Part shown: one piece after another, positions 7,930 to 16,607 of the stretch | Layout of the letters: the number at the start of each line of letters is the position of its first letter | How positions within the stretch are numbered: position 1 is the first letter of the stretch | NCBI GenBank assembly: GCA_002392915.1 | Contig: DGHQ01000054.1 | Coordinates: 23,703-87,702, forward strand | Direction: 5' to 3' | DNA: 64,000 bases | From: Bacteroidales bacterium UBA3844 | Lineage (GTDB): Bacteria; Bacteroidota; Bacteroidia; Bacteroidales; Paludibacteraceae | Position numbers and translations under genes: made by a program | The notes under the pieces: generated by a model | The model's database searches: none | Seen by the model: the letters and a program-made list of their open reading frames with translations, nothing else | What the model was told of the DNA's origin: nothing

Positions 7930-8475
7930 ATGAAGAAGATTAACGAAATCTTCTATTCGCTTCAAGGTGAGGGATTCCATACCGGAACAGCCGCAATATT
8001 CATCCGTTTTTCAGGATGCAACCTGAAATGCGATTTTTGCGACACTCTCCATGAATCCGGAGAATTCCTTTCCGACGAAGAGATCCTACAAAGAATTTCC
8101 TCCTTCCAATCTAAGCATATCGTGTTGACGGGAGGAGAACCTTCATTGTGGATAGACGAGGAGTTCGTCGGCAAACTTAAATCTATCGGATACTACGTGC
8201 AGATTGAGACTAACGGAACTCACCCTATCCCCAAAAATGTGGACTGGATAACATGTAGTCCTAAAGAAGCTCCGTTGGCTATCAACAAAGCTAATGAATT
8301 GAAAGTTGTGTTCACAAGCCAATCTTTCGTGGAGAAATTCACAAATTTCAATAGTCAGCATCGTTTTCTACAACCACTTTCTTGTGGCAACACTGCAGAA
8401 GTTGTGGATTATATTCTTAAACATCCACAGTGGAGAATGAGTCTGCAAACACATAAACTGATCAACATCCAATAA
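7930..8475 (+). CDS. queE: 7-carboxy-7-deazaguanine synthase (radical SAM)
   Basis: Performs the ring contraction of 6-carboxytetrahydropterin to 7-carboxy-7-deazaguanine, using S-adenosylmethionine and a [4Fe-4S] cluster. The cluster motif CxxxCxxC is at C30, C34 and C37 (GCNLKCDFCDT), preceded by the typical YSLQGEGFHTGTAAIFIRF, and followed by the SAM-binding LTGGEPSLW. At 181 residues it is a short QueE, as is common in this phylum. It is the partner of queD just upstream. queC and queF, needed to finish preQ1, are not in the window. Confidence 0.95.
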   Translation: MKKINEIFYSLQGEGFHTGTAAIFIRFSGCNLKCDFCDTLHESGEFLSDEEILQRISSFQSKHIVLTGGEPSLWIDEEFVGKLKSIGYYVQIETNGTHPIPKNVDWITCSPKEAPLAINKANELKVVFTSQSFVEKFTNFNSQHRFLQPLSCGNTAEVVDYILKHPQWRMSLQTHKLINIQ

Positions 8476-8543
8476 ACATTGGCATGTTGACGCATTAAAT
8501 TGCGTCTGAAAAACCAATTCTTAATATCTAAGGATAGAATATT

Positions 8544-10574
8544 ATGAAGACACTACACAAAATCGCATATTCCGCATTGCTTTTCGCATTCGCGTCGAAC
8601 ATAAATGCGAAGCCCAAAACTGATGATTTAGCAACTGCCGCAGCTGAGATTTCAAAGTCTAACTTTACTGCGGCAATCAACCTGATGACATCATATATAT
8701 CTAACCATGATATGGATCCTCAGGCATATTACTATCGTTCTGTAGCCGAACTTGGAATCGGAGAGAATGACCTTGCATTGAAAGACGTGGATCTTGCCAT
8801 CCAACTCGACAAAAAATTCCAAATAAAAAAATTATATAAAAGCAGTAAAATCAAGCAAGCTGACTTACTTCTCCAACGTGCCAAATGTTATCGTGCTTTG
8901 GGAAACACAGATGGTGCTATGGAAGAATTGAGCAAAGCCGCTCTAGCCGACAACACTTTGGCCGACATCTACGTCGAAATGGGCGAGATTTACGCTTCCA
9001 GAAACGACTTCAAAGGTTCGGATACGACTTTTGCCAAAGCCCTTCGTTACGACAGCAAAAACTATGACGCTCTGATTGGTTTGGCAAAAAATTATCTTAA
9101 CAACGAGAAAGAAAGAGAAGCCATATCAAAACTCGACCAGGCCATTTCTGTCGACGGTGAGAAAATCGAGCCTTACATGCTCAGATATAAAGCTAACGTC
9201 GGACTCCACAATTATGAAAGAGCGTTCGACGATATCTCATACGTGGCTTCAAACAACGAGGATTACACACCATACCTGGCAGATCTGACTAACGCCGCAT
9301 CAAAATGTGTGACATATTCAATGCCAAAAATCGACCAGAAAATAAAGGTCGACGAAAACAAAGTGCTCTGGATGCAATGTCGTGCCGCTGTCGACAACAA
9401 AATAGGCAAATTTGAAGCCGCTATTGAAGACTACACAAAACTAGAGGAAATCCTCGGTGAAAAATACGCCATCACATCATCTGGAAAAGGTGACTGTTAT
9501 TTCCAAAAAGGAGACTACAACACTGCCCTTGCAATGTACAAAGAGGCAAACGAATTGGAGGAAACAGCAGCCGCAAACGCAGGTATCGCGAGAATCTTGC
9601 TTTTGCAAAACGAATCAACAGAAGCTCTTGTCTATGCAAACAAAGCAGTATCACTCGACCCAATGAATTATGAGTACTACTATTTGCGTGGAAGAGTCCA
9701 AGAAATGCGTAAGATGACCGGAGATGCCGTTTCTGACTATGAAGTGGGAATGCAGATAAACTCAAATTATGCCCCACTCTATTATCGCAGAGGTGTAATC
9801 AAAAAGTCAAAAAAGGATTTTGAAAGGGTTATCAGATTGGAGACAACTCCGTCTGCTACAGAAAATTTCAAACCCTTCGCCTACCTATATCTCGGCAAAC
9901 AGAATGATGGCAAGAAATCAATCAAAGAGATTCTGAAAGCTTACCCTAACGCAGACAACTACTACACTGCCGCCTCTTTTTATGCGGCAATCAACGACAC
10001 GACCAACGCGTTGTCTTCACTTGAAAAAAGTTTTGAGCTTGGCTACCGCAATTTCACGCAAGTGGATTCCGACTCTAATCTCGATAGTTTAAGGACAAAA
10101 GCATCCTACATAGCCATAGTAGACAAGTGGAAAAAAGCATCTGGAGTGTCCGCTAACTTTGCAAACTCAGGTCAGTCAAATTCACAAAAAGCATTGCAAA
10201 CTACAGAGGTCAAATTCAAACGTGAGCAACAGAAATTCTCATTCGGCTGCAAACTCAATAATATCGACATCTCATGTCAACTCGACACTTCTGCCACAAC
10301 CGGATGTATTAGCTTTGCTGACGCTCTATTCCTAACTAAATATGGATTCATCCAGACTCACGAATGGAGTCAGGATCCATACAAAGATCTTAATGAGGCT
10401 ACTGTTGTGACAATCAGAGAATTGGACATCGAAGGAATCAAAGTCAAAGGGTTGGTGATGAAAGTGATCAACGACAAAAACGCCAAACTTCAACTCTCTA
10501 AAAATGATATTGCTAAATTCGGCAACATTTCCGTCAACAACCAGCGAAATGTTCTGCTGATTGAACATTATTAA
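8544..10574 (+). CDS. Secreted TPR-repeat protein with C-terminal retropepsin-like domain
   Basis: 676 residues. A signal peptide (about 1-22, ending SNINA) is followed by many tetratricopeptide-like helical pairs from about 30 to 520, for example AYYYRSVAELGIGENDLALKD, ADIYVEMGEIYASRNDFKGS and YYYLRGRVQEMRKMTGDAVSD. The last 120 residues are beta-rich and contain D581-T-S-A (CQLDTSATTG), resembling the D-T/S-G/S-A active site of clan AA aspartyl peptidases, followed by a strand and an IxGIxVKG segment. It is likely periplasmic; the repeats would bind a partner and the C-terminal domain would cut or bind peptides. No function is assignable. A terminator hairpin lies just past its stop. Confidence 0.8.
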   Translation: MKTLHKIAYSALLFAFASNINAKPKTDDLATAAAEISKSNFTAAINLMTSYISNHDMDPQAYYYRSVAELGIGENDLALKDVDLAIQLDKKFQIKKLYKSSKIKQADLLLQRAKCYRALGNTDGAMEELSKAALADNTLADIYVEMGEIYASRNDFKGSDTTFAKALRYDSKNYDALIGLAKNYLNNEKEREAISKLDQAISVDGEKIEPYMLRYKANVGLHNYERAFDDISYVASNNEDYTPYLADLTNAASKCVTYSMPKIDQKIKVDENKVLWMQCRAAVDNKIGKFEAAIEDYTKLEEILGEKYAITSSGKGDCYFQKGDYNTALAMYKEANELEETAAANAGIARILLLQNESTEALVYANKAVSLDPMNYEYYYLRGRVQEMRKMTGDAVSDYEVGMQINSNYAPLYYRRGVIKKSKKDFERVIRLETTPSATENFKPFAYLYLGKQNDGKKSIKEILKAYPNADNYYTAASFYAAINDTTNALSSLEKSFELGYRNFTQVDSDSNLDSLRTKASYIAIVDKWKKASGVSANFANSGQSNSQKALQTTEVKFKREQQKFSFGCKLNNIDISCQLDTSATTGCISFADALFLTKYGFIQTHEWSQDPYKDLNEATVVTIRELDIEGIKVKGLVMKVINDKNAKLQLSKNDIAKFGNISVNNQRNVLLIEHY

Positions 10575-10589
10575 TAGATTAAAAAATAC

Positions 10590-10610
10590 GGGTAGGTTTC
10601 AAACCTACCC
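10590..10610 (+). terminator. Hairpin after the TPR protein gene
   Basis: GGGTAGGTTT and AAACCTACCC form a perfect inverted repeat around one base (an effective 7-bp stem with a 7-nt loop), 16 nt after the stop; CTACATTTTT follows. It could terminate transcription. The sequence also resembles the short GGG...CCC palindromes scattered elsewhere in this window (30847-30870, 57631-57656). Confidence 0.65.
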
Positions 10611-10677
10611 CTACATTTTTCAAATTGTTGTATGGATGGGATGTGCCACTCAAAAACAAAATTGATAACCATAATAA

Positions 10678-12411
10678 ATGAAAAGCATTAGAATAATATT
10701 GCAATTTCTGAAAAAGCATCTTACGCTGACACTCTTGGCTCCGTTATGCGTAATCATAGAAGTCACAGCGGAACTTGTACAGCCTAAGATCATGTCGGAG
10801 ATTGTAAACCGCGGTGTCATAGGAGGAGAGACAGATATAATCACAGCATTAGGATTAAAAATGCTTATCATAACACTTGTCGGAGTTTGTGCGGGTGTAT
10901 TTTCAATCTATGCGGCAGGACAAGTTTCGTATGCGTTCGGAGCGGATATGCGTACAAAGATGTTCTCACGCATCCAGAAATTTTCATTCTCAAACATCGA
11001 CAGATTGCAGACCGGATCTTTGATCACTCGTATCACCAGCGATGTGACCCAAGTGCAAAACGTGATACAGGCTTCAATGCGACTTCTTTTCCGTGCCCCA
11101 TTCATGTTTATCGGAGCTATTGTGATGGTGTTTATGCTTGATTTGAAAATGGCATACATCCTTATCATCATCCTGCCCATCCTGCTTTTTACAATCATCT
11201 ACATATTAAAGAAGACATTCCCTCTCTTCACCATTGTGCAACAAAAAATGGACAAGTTCAACACAGTGGTGCAGGAATTGCTTTCCGGAATCCGCGTCGT
11301 CAAAGCATATGTAAGGGAGCAAGGAGAGAGAGAAAGGTTTGAAGCCTCAAACGAGGATTATATAGCGTCGTCGCTCAAGGTAAGCAAACTTATAATTATA
11401 ATGATGCCAGCCATGTCATTTATCATGAATCTCGGAGTAGTCGGAGTACTTTGGTTTGGAGAATATGAAGTGGCAGACGGACGATTGAACGTCGGAGACA
11501 TCATGGCATGCACCAACTATATGACACAGATTCTGATGTCGCTGATGATGGCACAGCGAGTCATAATGTCAATCACACAAGCAGAAGCTTCGATGGTGAG
11601 AATCAATGAAGTGTTGGAGACGGAATGTGAGCTTGATCTTCAGTCGACAGGTGTGAGCGTTCCAGAAGAGGGAGATCTGGAATTCAACAATGTATCATTC
11701 TGCTATGAAGGATCCAACAAAGACCAGCTTTCCAACATATCATTCAATATCAAAAAAGGAGAGACACTGGCTATCCTTGGCAGCACAGGTTCAGGCAAGT
11801 CGACGTTGGTGAATCTGATTCCACGTTTCTACGACGTGACAGAAGGATCTATAAAAATAGGAGGCAAAGACATTCGTGAGATCGACAGGAAATCATTGCA
11901 GGACAGTGTCGGAATAGTGATGCAAAACACAGTGTTATTCTCTGGCTCAATTGCAGACAACATGCGTATGGGCAAAGAGGATGCGACAGAAGAAGAGATG
12001 ATAGACGCATTGAAAAAAGCAGACATCGCAGATTTCGTATTGTCACTGCCAGACGGTCTGAGCCACAAGATTGAGCAAGATGCGACAAACATATCAGGCG
12101 GTCAACGTCAACGCATAAGCATCGCCCGCACATTGATTTCAGAGCCTGACATTCTGATTCTTGACGACAGTCTGAGTGCGGTGGATTTGATAACAGAATC
12201 AAAAATACGTAAGGCGTTAAACAAATTAAAGATGACTAAAATCATCATTGCTCAAAGAATCAGCTCAATAAAAGATGCAAACAAGATTCTGATGATTGAA
12301 GACGGGAAGATGCTATGCTATGGTTCACACGATGAACTATACAAAACTTCGGCTGAATATAAAGAAGTGTATGATTCACAAGTGCAAAGTGCAGAGGAGG
12401 GCAAATTATGA
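10678..12411 (+). CDS. ABC exporter half-transporter, degenerate-site subunit
   Basis: 577 residues: six membrane helices (about 15-320) then an ATPase domain. Walker A is GSTGSGKS (368-375) and the signature is canonical SGGQ (473-476). The Walker B is followed by Asp497 instead of the catalytic Glu (LILDDSLSAVD), and the H-loop His is replaced by Gln526 (IIIAQRISS). This is the pattern of the inactive-site partner in heterodimeric exporters such as TM287/288 and BmrCD. Its stop overlaps the start of the next gene by 4 nt, so the two are translationally coupled and form one transporter, probably for drugs, lipids or peptides; the substrate cannot be read from sequence. Confidence 0.93.
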   Translation: MKSIRIILQFLKKHLTLTLLAPLCVIIEVTAELVQPKIMSEIVNRGVIGGETDIITALGLKMLIITLVGVCAGVFSIYAAGQVSYAFGADMRTKMFSRIQKFSFSNIDRLQTGSLITRITSDVTQVQNVIQASMRLLFRAPFMFIGAIVMVFMLDLKMAYILIIILPILLFTIIYILKKTFPLFTIVQQKMDKFNTVVQELLSGIRVVKAYVREQGERERFEASNEDYIASSLKVSKLIIIMMPAMSFIMNLGVVGVLWFGEYEVADGRLNVGDIMACTNYMTQILMSLMMAQRVIMSITQAEASMVRINEVLETECELDLQSTGVSVPEEGDLEFNNVSFCYEGSNKDQLSNISFNIKKGETLAILGSTGSGKSTLVNLIPRFYDVTEGSIKIGGKDIREIDRKSLQDSVGIVMQNTVLFSGSIADNMRMGKEDATEEEMIDALKKADIADFVLSLPDGLSHKIEQDATNISGGQRQRISIARTLISEPDILILDDSLSAVDLITESKIRKALNKLKMTKIIIAQRISSIKDANKILMIEDGKMLCYGSHDELYKTSAEYKEVYDSQVQSAEEGKL

Positions 12412-14270
12412 AAGGACCTATGATGGCAGATGGTAGAGGTGGACCAGGAAGCCGATTGAGAGACATGACAGCCAAGCACGAACGTCCACAAGACACTGGC
12501 AAAACAATTGCACGAATATTCTCATATTGGAAAGAGCATTGGAGCTGGCTTGTAATTATGCTTGTCAGTTCACTATGTGAAGTGTTCTGCACATTGATGG
12601 CACCAATTCTTATCGGCAAAGCGATAGATAATTGTATAGATTTGTCGAATATGACGGTGGATTTCACAAAGCTGAATGTCATCGTCATCATGTTGCTGAT
12701 GCTATACATCTCCAGCTCATGGTTTTCTTGGGTACAGCAGTATGGAATGACCAACGTCTCCCTGAAGATTGCAAAAAAGATCCGCACACAGATGATGGAT
12801 AAGATGCTTGAGCAGGATATCCATTTCTACGATGTGCACACGCGTGGCGATCTGATGAGCCGTTTCACTAACGATGTCGAGCTGATGAAATCGGGATTGG
12901 GAGACTCTTTCATCCAGCTGTTCAACACAATCTTCACACTTGCTGGTACAGTCGTTGCCATGGTGGCATTGAGTCCATCACTGACTGTCGTCTGTTGCAT
13001 GTCCATACCAGTTGTGTTTATGATGACAAACATCATCTCCAAGCAAACGAGAAAATTCTTTTCATCACAACAGGTCTCGCTCGGACATCTTAACGGCCTT
13101 GTGGAAGAGAGTGTGAGCGGAATCAAGATGGTACGCAGCTTCGGCATCGAGCAACAGCAGATCGACAAGTTTAACTCCATCAACGAGGAGCTTCGCAAGT
13201 CTGGAGTGAAAGCACAGATTTACAGCGGACTGCTGATGCCACTGATGCGAGTGCTTGAAAACATCATATACATCATAGTGGCAGTGCTTGGAGGAATCAT
13301 GGCGACATCCACTGACATGACTGTGTTTGGAATCGGAATCGCGACCATTACCGTCGGCACAATCCAGTCGTTCCTTCTTTACACGAAGCAATTTCTACGA
13401 CCAATCAACCAAGTGGCGTCTCAATTCAACGCAGTGCAGTCGGCAATCGCAGGAGCGGAGCGAATCTTCACGATTCTCGACACTAAGCCAACGATCACCA
13501 ACAAACCAGACGCTGTCACATTGAAAGAAGAGACCGTGAAAGGAGATATCGTGTTCGACCACGTATCTTTCGGATATGAGCCAGGCAAACTGATATTGAA
13601 AGACATATCATTCACAGCCAAGCAAGACGAAGTGATTGCCATTGTCGGCACAACGGGAGCTGGAAAGACCACTATCATCAACCTTCTGACCCGTTTCTAC
13701 GACATCAATTCAGGTTCGATCAAAGTAGACGGAATAGATATCCGCGACATCACAAAAGAGAGTTTGCGCGACCAGATGGGTATCGTATTGCAGGTGCCGT
13801 TCCTATTCTCCGATACAGTGAACTACAACGTGTCGTACGGATGGCCATCAGCCACACAGGAAGAGATCATAAACGCATCAAAGGCAGCCAATGCCCACAA
13901 CTTCATCGAGAGACTTCCACAAGGCTACGACAGCGAGATCCTACGTGGTGGAGAAAACATCAGCAACGGCCAGAAGCAGTTGCTGACCATTGCGCGTGCC
14001 ATCCTCGTCGAGACACCAATCCTTGTGTTTGATGAAGCCACAAGCAATATCGACACACGCACTGAGATCCTCATTCAAAAAGCCATAAACAACCTTACCA
14101 AAGGACGCACATCATTCGTGATCGCCCACAGATTGAGCACAATCAAGAATGCCGACAAGATTCTGGTGATGCATGAAGGAAGAATCGCAGAGCAAGGCAA
14201 GCATGAAGAGTTGTTGGCAAAGAAAGGCAGATACTTTGAAATCTACAACAGCCAGTTTGTTGTTGATTGA
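12408..14270 (+). CDS. ABC exporter half-transporter, catalytic-site subunit
   Basis: 620 residues, partner of the gene before it. A 40-residue N-terminal extension precedes six membrane helices, then the ATPase domain with Walker A GTTGAGKT (414-421), a full Walker B with catalytic Glu543 (FDEATSNID) and H-loop His574 (IAHRLSTI). Its signature motif is altered to ISNGQ (518-522), with Asn in place of the first Gly of SGGQ. In the heterodimer this altered signature faces the altered Walker B site of the partner, leaving one good site and one bad site. The two defects complement each other exactly, which argues that both genes are intact and functional. Confidence 0.94.
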   Translation: MKGPMMADGRGGPGSRLRDMTAKHERPQDTGKTIARIFSYWKEHWSWLVIMLVSSLCEVFCTLMAPILIGKAIDNCIDLSNMTVDFTKLNVIVIMLLMLYISSSWFSWVQQYGMTNVSLKIAKKIRTQMMDKMLEQDIHFYDVHTRGDLMSRFTNDVELMKSGLGDSFIQLFNTIFTLAGTVVAMVALSPSLTVVCCMSIPVVFMMTNIISKQTRKFFSSQQVSLGHLNGLVEESVSGIKMVRSFGIEQQQIDKFNSINEELRKSGVKAQIYSGLLMPLMRVLENIIYIIVAVLGGIMATSTDMTVFGIGIATITVGTIQSFLLYTKQFLRPINQVASQFNAVQSAIAGAERIFTILDTKPTITNKPDAVTLKEETVKGDIVFDHVSFGYEPGKLILKDISFTAKQDEVIAIVGTTGAGKTTIINLLTRFYDINSGSIKVDGIDIRDITKESLRDQMGIVLQVPFLFSDTVNYNVSYGWPSATQEEIINASKAANAHNFIERLPQGYDSEILRGGENISNGQKQLLTIARAILVETPILVFDEATSNIDTRTEILIQKAINNLTKGRTSFVIAHRLSTIKNADKILVMHEGRIAEQGKHEELLAKKGRYFEIYNSQFVVD

Positions 14271-14307
14271 ACAATTCGTAATGCGTAATTCTCAATGAAT
14301 CTTTAGG

Positions 14308-14327
14308 GGCAATTCTTTGTGGTTGCC
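14308..14327 (+). terminator. Weak hairpin after the ABC exporter operon
   Basis: GGCAA and TTGCC form a 5-bp stem 38 nt past the stop. There is no T-run directly after it, so it may be only a decayed copy of the GGGGC...GCCCC palindrome at 30847. Confidence 0.35.
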
Positions 14328-14343
14328 AGATCTATATTAGATA

Positions 14344-14403
14344 GAGGATTGTTAAGGAAGGAACGCCCTAACACATTCTGCAGTGCGAGCCGTAGGCGAG
14401 CAC
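14344..14403 (+). repeat. Family A structured repeat, copy 2 (full length)
   Basis: GAGGATTGTTAAGG opens the copy. The first hairpin (14356-14368) keeps its three-base GAA loop but has two mismatches in the stem. The second hairpin is GTGC, GA, GCC, loop GTA, GGC, GA, GCAC (14383-14403), with symmetric G-A/G-A mismatches inside the stem. It ends in AATAAAA-type sequence, as do the other full copies. It lies downstream of the ABC exporter genes. Confidence 0.8.
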
Positions 14404-14453
14404 TTAATAAAAAGTTTTCTTTGAGAAACAGCGTCTTTTAATAAAATACACGC

Positions 14454-14768
14454 ATGGAATTTTTCAAATACGACTTCAAGAATACATGTTTTAGGCTAAT
14501 CTTTTTATTGATAATTGGCACACTCTGGATTTGGTTCTTGTATCAGCTTAATAATATTTATAGTAACGATACCACTCATTTTTTTTTGGTCACAAACATA
14601 CTTGTCTCATTAACATATCCGATATTCGAGATAATTCTATTTGGGTATCATAATTTTAGGAATCAACAAAACATTTGGGGATATCTAAAAACTTCATTCC
14701 AAATAGCAATTTTATTATTTACAACATTTTTCACAGAATTGGTCATTTTTAATCTTTTATATTATTGA
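14454..14768 (+). CDS. Small hypothetical membrane protein
   Basis: A 104-residue frame with an aromatic-rich sequence and three likely membrane helices: about 12-32 (LIFLLIIGTLWIWFLY), 43-64 (FFLVTNILVSLTYPIFEIIL) and 82-102 (FQIAILLFTTFFTELVIFN). No family recognised. It stands alone on the plus strand between a family A repeat and the radical SAM gene, 40 nt before the latter. It is more A+T-rich than its neighbours. The membrane pattern and clean reading frame favour a real gene, but there is no homology support. Confidence 0.6.
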   Translation: MEFFKYDFKNTCFRLIFLLIIGTLWIWFLYQLNNIYSNDTTHFFLVTNILVSLTYPIFEIILFGYHNFRNQQNIWGYLKTSFQIAILLFTTFFTELVIFNLLYY

Positions 14769-14808
14769 AAGTGACTTTCTAAAAGGCTTCAACGGCTGAC
14801 AACTCATT

Positions 14809-15735
14809 ATGAATCACTATAAAAACTATTCCGACTATATAAAAGAACACTTCGATTACAAAGTGCAGAAGATATCCATCAACGCAGGATTCACTTGTCC
14901 CAACCGTGATGGAAGCATCGGTGTGGGCGGCTGCACCTACTGCAACAACCGCTCCTTCAATCCTGACTATTGCGTCTCCACAACCTCTGTGACCAAACAA
15001 CTTGAAGAAGGGAAAATATTCTTCAAACGCAAAGCAAAATATGCAGGACTGAAATTTCTTGCCTACTTTCAGGCCTACACAAACACATACGGTGAATTCT
15101 CACGTCTGAAATCTCTTTATGAAGAGGCTTTGGCATGTGAAGACGTGGTGGGATTAGTCATCGGCACCCGTCCTGATTGTGTGGACGACAGACTGCTCGA
15201 CTATTTCCAGGAATTGTCAAAAGAGAAATATGTGATGATTGAATACGGTGTGGAGAGCACCGACGACAACACATTGAAGCGAATCAACCGTGGACATGAC
15301 TTTGCATGTGCATGCAAAGCTATACGCGACACAGCCAGCCGTGGCATCCAGACAGGTGCACACCTAATATTGGGTCTGCCCGGTGAGACTCCAGAAATGA
15401 TTCTGAAAGGGGCTGACAGAATGTCGGAGCTTCCGATTGACATCATCAAACTGCATCAGCTTCAGATAGTAAGAGACACTCCTATGGCAGAGGAATATGC
15501 CAAGAATCCAGATGAATTCAAACTCTTCTCAATCGAGGCCTACCAACAGCTGTTGGCAGAGTTTGTGGAACATTTGCGTGCTGACATCTGCATAGAAAGG
15601 TTTGTGTCACAGACGCCGAAAAGCATTCTCGTCGCCCCGGATTGGGGATTGAAAAACTATGAGTTTACAGACCGCTTAAATAAGATTTTTAAGGAGAGAG
15701 GCACAGTACAGGGGAAATTAAGAATTAAAAATTAA
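14809..15735 (+). CDS. Radical SAM protein of the YhcC family
   Basis: 308 residues. The cluster motif is the family's stretched form, C30 followed by C42 and C45 (TCPNRDGSIGVGGC then TYC). ISINAGFTCPNRDGSIG, a YFQAYTNTYG segment, VIGTRPDCVDD and YGVESTDDNTLKRINRGHD are all typical of the YhcC/TIGR01212 group. Related to oxygen-independent coproporphyrinogen oxidase and Elp3-like enzymes by fold, but the reaction of YhcC is not established to my knowledge. A convergent terminator separates it from the HD gene. Confidence 0.9.
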   Translation: MNHYKNYSDYIKEHFDYKVQKISINAGFTCPNRDGSIGVGGCTYCNNRSFNPDYCVSTTSVTKQLEEGKIFFKRKAKYAGLKFLAYFQAYTNTYGEFSRLKSLYEEALACEDVVGLVIGTRPDCVDDRLLDYFQELSKEKYVMIEYGVESTDDNTLKRINRGHDFACACKAIRDTASRGIQTGAHLILGLPGETPEMILKGADRMSELPIDIIKLHQLQIVRDTPMAEEYAKNPDEFKLFSIEAYQQLLAEFVEHLRADICIERFVSQTPKSILVAPDWGLKNYEFTDRLNKIFKERGTVQGKLRIKN

Positions 15736-15764
15736 GAGTGAAGAATTTTTAACTCTTCACTCTT
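15734..15764. terminator. Bidirectional terminator between convergent genes
   Basis: AAGAGTGAAGA (15734-15744) and TCTTCACTCTT (15754-15764) form a perfect 11-bp stem with a 9-nt loop, flanked by A-rich and T-rich sequence. It lies between the ends of the radical SAM and HD genes. Confidence 0.85.
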
Positions 15765-15775
15765 TATTCTTCATT

Positions 15776-16393
15776 TTATAATTCCTCCTCATCACCACCT
15801 GTCTCCAAGATATGTGATGAAAGCATATCTGCAGCATGGATAATAGACACTAACGGATTCAGTTTGCAGGCAGTATCATAATTTTTCACCTCCTCATAAT
15901 TAGTCTTGTCGATTGTCCAAGCACCCATGTGCCAACGGATAGCGAGCATCTCAGCATCAGTAAGTTCCAGGAATGGAAGAATCATGATCACGGATTTCTC
16001 ACCATGTCCCATTGGGAAATTTTTATACGACACTTTATATCCTTCCGCGTCTTCCCAAGTGCCAAGAGCAGTCTTTTTCTTTTTCACAGTACGGAAATAA
16101 ACGTCACTTTTGCAGACATCATGAAGGAGAGACGCAATGATCACACTATCCTTAGGAGTAGACTTCTCCAAAGATGGGTTCAAAGTCTTCATACCTTCCC
16201 ATATAGCCAAAGCACTCTTGCATGTGTTCAACGAATGTTCAACCAAACCGCCAGCCACATTCAAATGATGTCCGGCAGACGCAGGAGCATCCATAAAACC
16301 GTTAGACCGCAACTCCTCAATCATATCCTCCACTCCGTCACGTTCAGTGCTACGAAGAAGTTCCAAAAATTCGTCTTTTATCTTATCACTCAT
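15776..16393 (-). CDS. HD-domain phosphohydrolase
   Basis: 205 residues from the ATG at 16393 (MSDKIKDEFLELL); an upstream start at 16441 adds 16 unlikely residues. Metal-binding residues of the HD superfamily are visible: H43 or H42, H53 (GGLVEHSLNT), the doublet H91-D92 (LLHDVCK), and a later RWHMGAW. The domain may cleave nucleotides or cyclic nucleotides; substrate unknown. The sequence NVAGGLVEHSLN is shared with HD proteins of the TraI/YhaM-related type (recalled). It is divergent from the type IX cargo gene at 16608. A TATTTTTG box (minus strand, 16451-16444) is a candidate promoter. Confidence 0.85.
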   Translation of the reverse strand: MSDKIKDEFLELLRSTERDGVEDMIEELRSNGFMDAPASAGHHLNVAGGLVEHSLNTCKSALAIWEGMKTLNPSLEKSTPKDSVIIASLLHDVCKSDVYFRTVKKKKTALGTWEDAEGYKVSYKNFPMGHGEKSVIMILPFLELTDAEMLAIRWHMGAWTIDKTNYEEVKNYDTACKLNPLVSIIHAADMLSSHILETGGDEEEL

Positions 16394-16607
16394 AAAACCA
16401 ATACTTTTTTCTTTAATATCAAAATAATCAAATTGGCACAACGCAAAAATAAGAAATATGTGGGAATTTAGATATTTTAGTCACACAAATAAAAAAAATA
16501 TATTAGATTTGCATTCGTATAGCTAAAATAGACAAATCACAAACGACTATTATAATAACAAACAATCGAATAAAACTTAAAGTAAAATAAAAGTATTTCA
16601 GTATGAT

